Below, one piece after another: positions 6,004 to 7,403 of a stretch of 7,403 bases of DNA. The stretch is taken from the NCBI GenBank assembly GCA_030042375.1, contig JASHZU010000461.1:1-7403 (forward strand), written 5' to 3'. Position 1 is the first letter of the stretch; each line of letters begins with the position of its first letter. The stretch comes from Verrucomicrobiia bacterium (GTDB lineage Bacteria; Verrucomicrobiota; Verrucomicrobiae; Limisphaerales; UBA11358). Made by a program: the position numbers and the translations under genes. Under the pieces are notes generated by a model. It saw nothing but the letters and a program-made list of their open reading frames with translations. It searched no databases and was not told the DNA's origin.

Positions 6004-6014
6004 AAATTGATTTT

Positions 6015-6281
6015 GTGAACGGTAATTGGATAACAATTGGTGTTTGGACCGGCGTCATCGCCGTGGTGTTTGGCCTCCTTTGGTGGAAAGGCTACGTCGC
6101 GCGTTTGACCGTCTATGTCCAGGAAACGTGGCAGGAACTCAAGCCCGGCAAATGCTCGTGGCCGACGTGGGCCGAATTGCGCGGCTCGACCGCCCTGATC
6201 ATGGTCACGATCGGCATGCTCGGCGTGATGCTGTTTGTCCTGGATTTTGTCTTTAACAAGTTTTTTACGAAAGTGCTTTAA
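6015..6281 (+). CDS. secE: Preprotein translocase subunit SecE
   Basis: This 88-residue membrane protein is the clamp subunit of the SecYEG translocon. It has a first hydrophobic segment at about 5-25, an amphipathic stretch with the SecE signature at 37-52 (ETWQELKPGKCSWPTW), and the conserved C-terminal membrane segment at about 58-80. Most bacterial SecE proteins have only the last segment (about 60-65 residues), while E. coli has three in 127, so this two-segment form is intermediate. The signature carries two extra residues between E-L and W-P compared with E. coli (EVRKVIWP). The start is GTG, with AGGA 11 bases upstream. Its place before nusG agrees with the assignment, and only 3 bases separate the two genes, suggesting translational coupling. 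Confidence 0.93.
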   Translation: MNGNWITIGVWTGVIAVVFGLLWWKGYVARLTVYVQETWQELKPGKCSWPTWAELRGSTALIMVTIGMLGVMLFVLDFVFNKFFTKVL

Positions 6282-6284
6282 GCC

Positions 6285-6830
6285 ATGAGTAGCCAATGGT
6301 TCATCGTCCAGACGCTTTCCGGCCAGGAACAAAAGGTCAAGGAAAGCATTGAGAAGCGCATCAAGACCGAAGAAATGCAGGAATCGGTCAAGGAAGTCCT
6401 TGTGCCCATGGAAAAAGTCGTGGACGTGCGCGGCGGCAAAAAAACCGTCACCAGCCGCAAACTCTGGCCCGGCTACGTTTTCGTGGACATGATTTTGCTG
6501 GATGAAGAACGCCACGTGATCGAAAAACCGTGGTACTTCATCAAGGAAACGCAGGGCGTCATTGGCTTTTTGAGCGATCCGCCCCAGCCGACGCCCACGG
6601 AGGAAGTCGATGCCATCAAGGCCCAGATTTCCGCCTCCGAGGAAACCGAGCGGCCCAAGGTCAATTTTGAAGTCGGCGAAACGATTAAGATTAACAACGG
6701 CCCGTTCCTCAATTTCAGCGGCGTCATCGAGGAAATCGACCCGACCCGCGGCAAATTGAAAGTGACCGTGAACATTTTCGGCCGCAATACGCCGGTTGAA
6801 CTGGAATATTGGCAGGTAGAGAAAGCATAA
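6285..6830 (+). CDS. nusG: Transcription termination/antitermination factor NusG
   Basis: This complete 181-residue NusG binds RNA polymerase, promotes processivity, and links it to Rho or to the ribosome through S10. The NGN domain (about residues 3-100) has the start [18 protein letters not shown], the WPGYVFV motif (61-67), and [14 protein letters not shown] (83-96). A linker of about 30 residues leads to the KOW domain (about 127-180), with [14 protein letters not shown] (139-152) and [17 protein letters not shown] at the end. No domain II insertion is seen and the length is typical. The ATG follows the secE stop after 3 bases with no Shine-Dalgarno sequence, so translation probably depends on coupling to secE. 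Confidence 0.98.
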   Translation: MSSQWFIVQTLSGQEQKVKESIEKRIKTEEMQESVKEVLVPMEKVVDVRGGKKTVTSRKLWPGYVFVDMILLDEERHVIEKPWYFIKETQGVIGFLSDPPQPTPTEEVDAIKAQISASEETERPKVNFEVGETIKINNGPFLNFSGVIEEIDPTRGKLKVTVNIFGRNTPVELEYWQVEKA

Positions 6831-6837
6831 GATTTTT

Positions 6838-7263
6838 ATGGCAAAGAAAGTTACAGGACAGATTAAGTTGCAGATCCCGGCAGGCCAGGCCAACCCGGCC
6901 CCGCCCGTCGGTCCCGCGCTCGGTCAGCACGGCGTCAACATCATGGGCTTCTGCAAAGAATTTAACGCGGCCACCAAGGCCGACGCCGGGCTCGTGATCC
7001 CCGTCGTCATCACCGTTTACCAGGATAAATCATTCACGTTCATCACCAAGTCGCCGCCGGCGTCCGTGCTGCTTAAAAAAGCCGCGGGCATCACGGCCGG
7101 TTCCAAGACGCCGAATAAGGAAAAAGTCGGCAAGGTCACGCGCAAACAAGTGTTGGACATCGTGAAGATGAAATCCAAAGACATGAACGCTACGTCCGAA
7201 GAAGCCGCGTTTCGCGTCATCTCCGGCACCGCCCGCAGCATGGGCATTGAAGTCGTCGGCTAA
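6838..7263 (+). CDS. rplK: 50S ribosomal protein L11
   Basis: This complete 141-residue L11 is part of the GTPase-associated centre of the large subunit, where it binds 23S rRNA near helices 43-44. The N-terminal domain has the conserved Pro-rich [16 protein letters not shown] region (17-32), the site affected in thiostrepton-resistant mutants of other bacteria; P22 and P23 are intact. The C-terminal rRNA-binding domain includes [20 protein letters not shown] and ends in [10 protein letters not shown]. The ATG lies 7 bases after the nusG stop codon, preceded only by GATTTTT with no Shine-Dalgarno sequence. It is followed by the rplA leader and rplA. Confidence 0.99.
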   Translation: MAKKVTGQIKLQIPAGQANPAPPVGPALGQHGVNIMGFCKEFNAATKADAGLVIPVVITVYQDKSFTFITKSPPASVLLKKAAGITAGSKTPNKEKVGKVTRKQVLDIVKMKSKDMNATSEEAAFRVISGTARSMGIEVVG

Positions 7264-7265
7264 AA

Positions 7266-7285
7266 ATTTGTAGATAAACAACAAC
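7266..7285 (+). repeat. Leader repeat, copy 2 (between rplK and rplA)
   Basis: ATTTGTAGATAAACAACAAC starts 3 bases after the rplK stop codon. Its first 15 bases are identical to 4399-4413 upstream of tuf. It lies directly before the L1-type hairpin and 41 bases before the rplA ATG. The function is unknown. Confidence 0.6.
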
Positions 7286-7286
7286 C

Positions 7287-7316
7287 GCGGGAGAGCTAAT
7301 AACTCGTTTGGACCGC
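7287..7316 (+). promoter_or_regulatory. L1-type ribosomal protein leader hairpin
   Basis: An outer stem GCGG (7287-7290) with CCGC (7313-7316) is followed by GAG on the 5' side. The inner stem GAG/CTC can form in two registers, 7291-7293 or 7293-7295 with 7303-7305. The 3' side has an asymmetric loop GTTTGGA (7306-7312). This matches the GUGG-GAG...CG-N5-A-CCAC pattern that I recall for L1-binding mRNA sites between rplK and rplA, which mimic the 23S rRNA site of L1. L1 would bind here and repress its own synthesis. The structure is visible; the L1 role is inferred. Confidence 0.6.
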
Positions 7317-7326
7317 ACCAATAAAA

Positions 7327-7403
7327 ATGGCACAAAGTCACAGTAAACGTTTCACCAAGGCGCTCGAAGTCGTCGACGCCAAAAAAGCATACCCGCTCAA
7401 GGA
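7327..7403 (+). CDS. rplA: 50S ribosomal protein L1, N-terminal part
   Basis: The gene runs off the right edge, leaving 25 full codons. The N-terminus MAQSHSKRFTKALEVVDAKK followed by AYPLK fits L1 (compare the common 'KRyrkAlekVD..k.Ypl.eA' start), and the position after rplK is the standard one. L1 forms the mobile L1 stalk at the ribosomal E site and often represses the L11-L1 operon. No Shine-Dalgarno sequence precedes the ATG; the leader is ACCAATAAAA. The hairpin at 7287-7316 is a likely autoregulatory site. Confidence 0.93.
   Translation, partial: MAQSHSKRFTKALEVVDAKKAYPLK

Noticed and set aside
5886..6893. A 335-codon open frame on the minus strand across tRNA-Ser, secE, nusG and the start of rplK
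   Set aside because: It runs antisense through four certain genes, one of them a tRNA, and its composition is typical of an antisense artefact.

Overview
The window is a bacterial chromosome segment with every gene on the + strand. No mobile element, CRISPR array or phage gene is visible. It most likely comes from the PVC superphylum, probably a verrucomicrobium. This is an inference from two things: an EF-Tu whose switch I carries [14 protein letters not shown] instead of the usual EEKARGITI, a variant I recall from planctomycetes and verrucomicrobia, and a lipoprotein with WXXGXW repeats of a kind common in such genomes.

Left part (1-4154): the C-terminal 260 residues of a FAD-linked oxidoreductase, then a XerC/XerD-type tyrosine recombinase whose start overlaps it by 11 bases. 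Next come a small Trp-rich lipoprotein closed by an intrinsic terminator (2367-2396), and a 560-residue SulP anion transporter with a C-terminal STAS domain. Apart from the overlapping first pair, these genes show no obvious functional link.

Right part (4155-7403): a translation and transcription cluster in the widespread order tuf-(tRNA-Trp)-secE-nusG-rplK-rplA. It opens with a good sigma70-like promoter (4165-4193) and a leader that can fold into an intrinsic terminator (4228-4277), followed by tRNA-Thr(GGT) and tuf. A 9-base sequence occurs twice in this leader, so the terminator stem has a competing partner; this looks like an attenuator. tuf ends in a second strong terminator (5637-5673). 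Then come tRNA-Trp(CCA), a spacer of degenerate heptamer repeats, and tRNA-Ser(TGA), an extra tRNA compared with the usual arrangement. secE, nusG, rplK and the start of rplA follow. An L1-type autoregulatory hairpin lies between rplK and rplA.

The most unusual features are regulatory. They are the tuf attenuator candidate, a 15-base sequence repeated exactly in the leaders of tuf and rplA, and the near absence of Shine-Dalgarno sequences, even before highly expressed genes. No clearly new multi-gene system is visible. There is no gene-free stretch longer than 300 bases.
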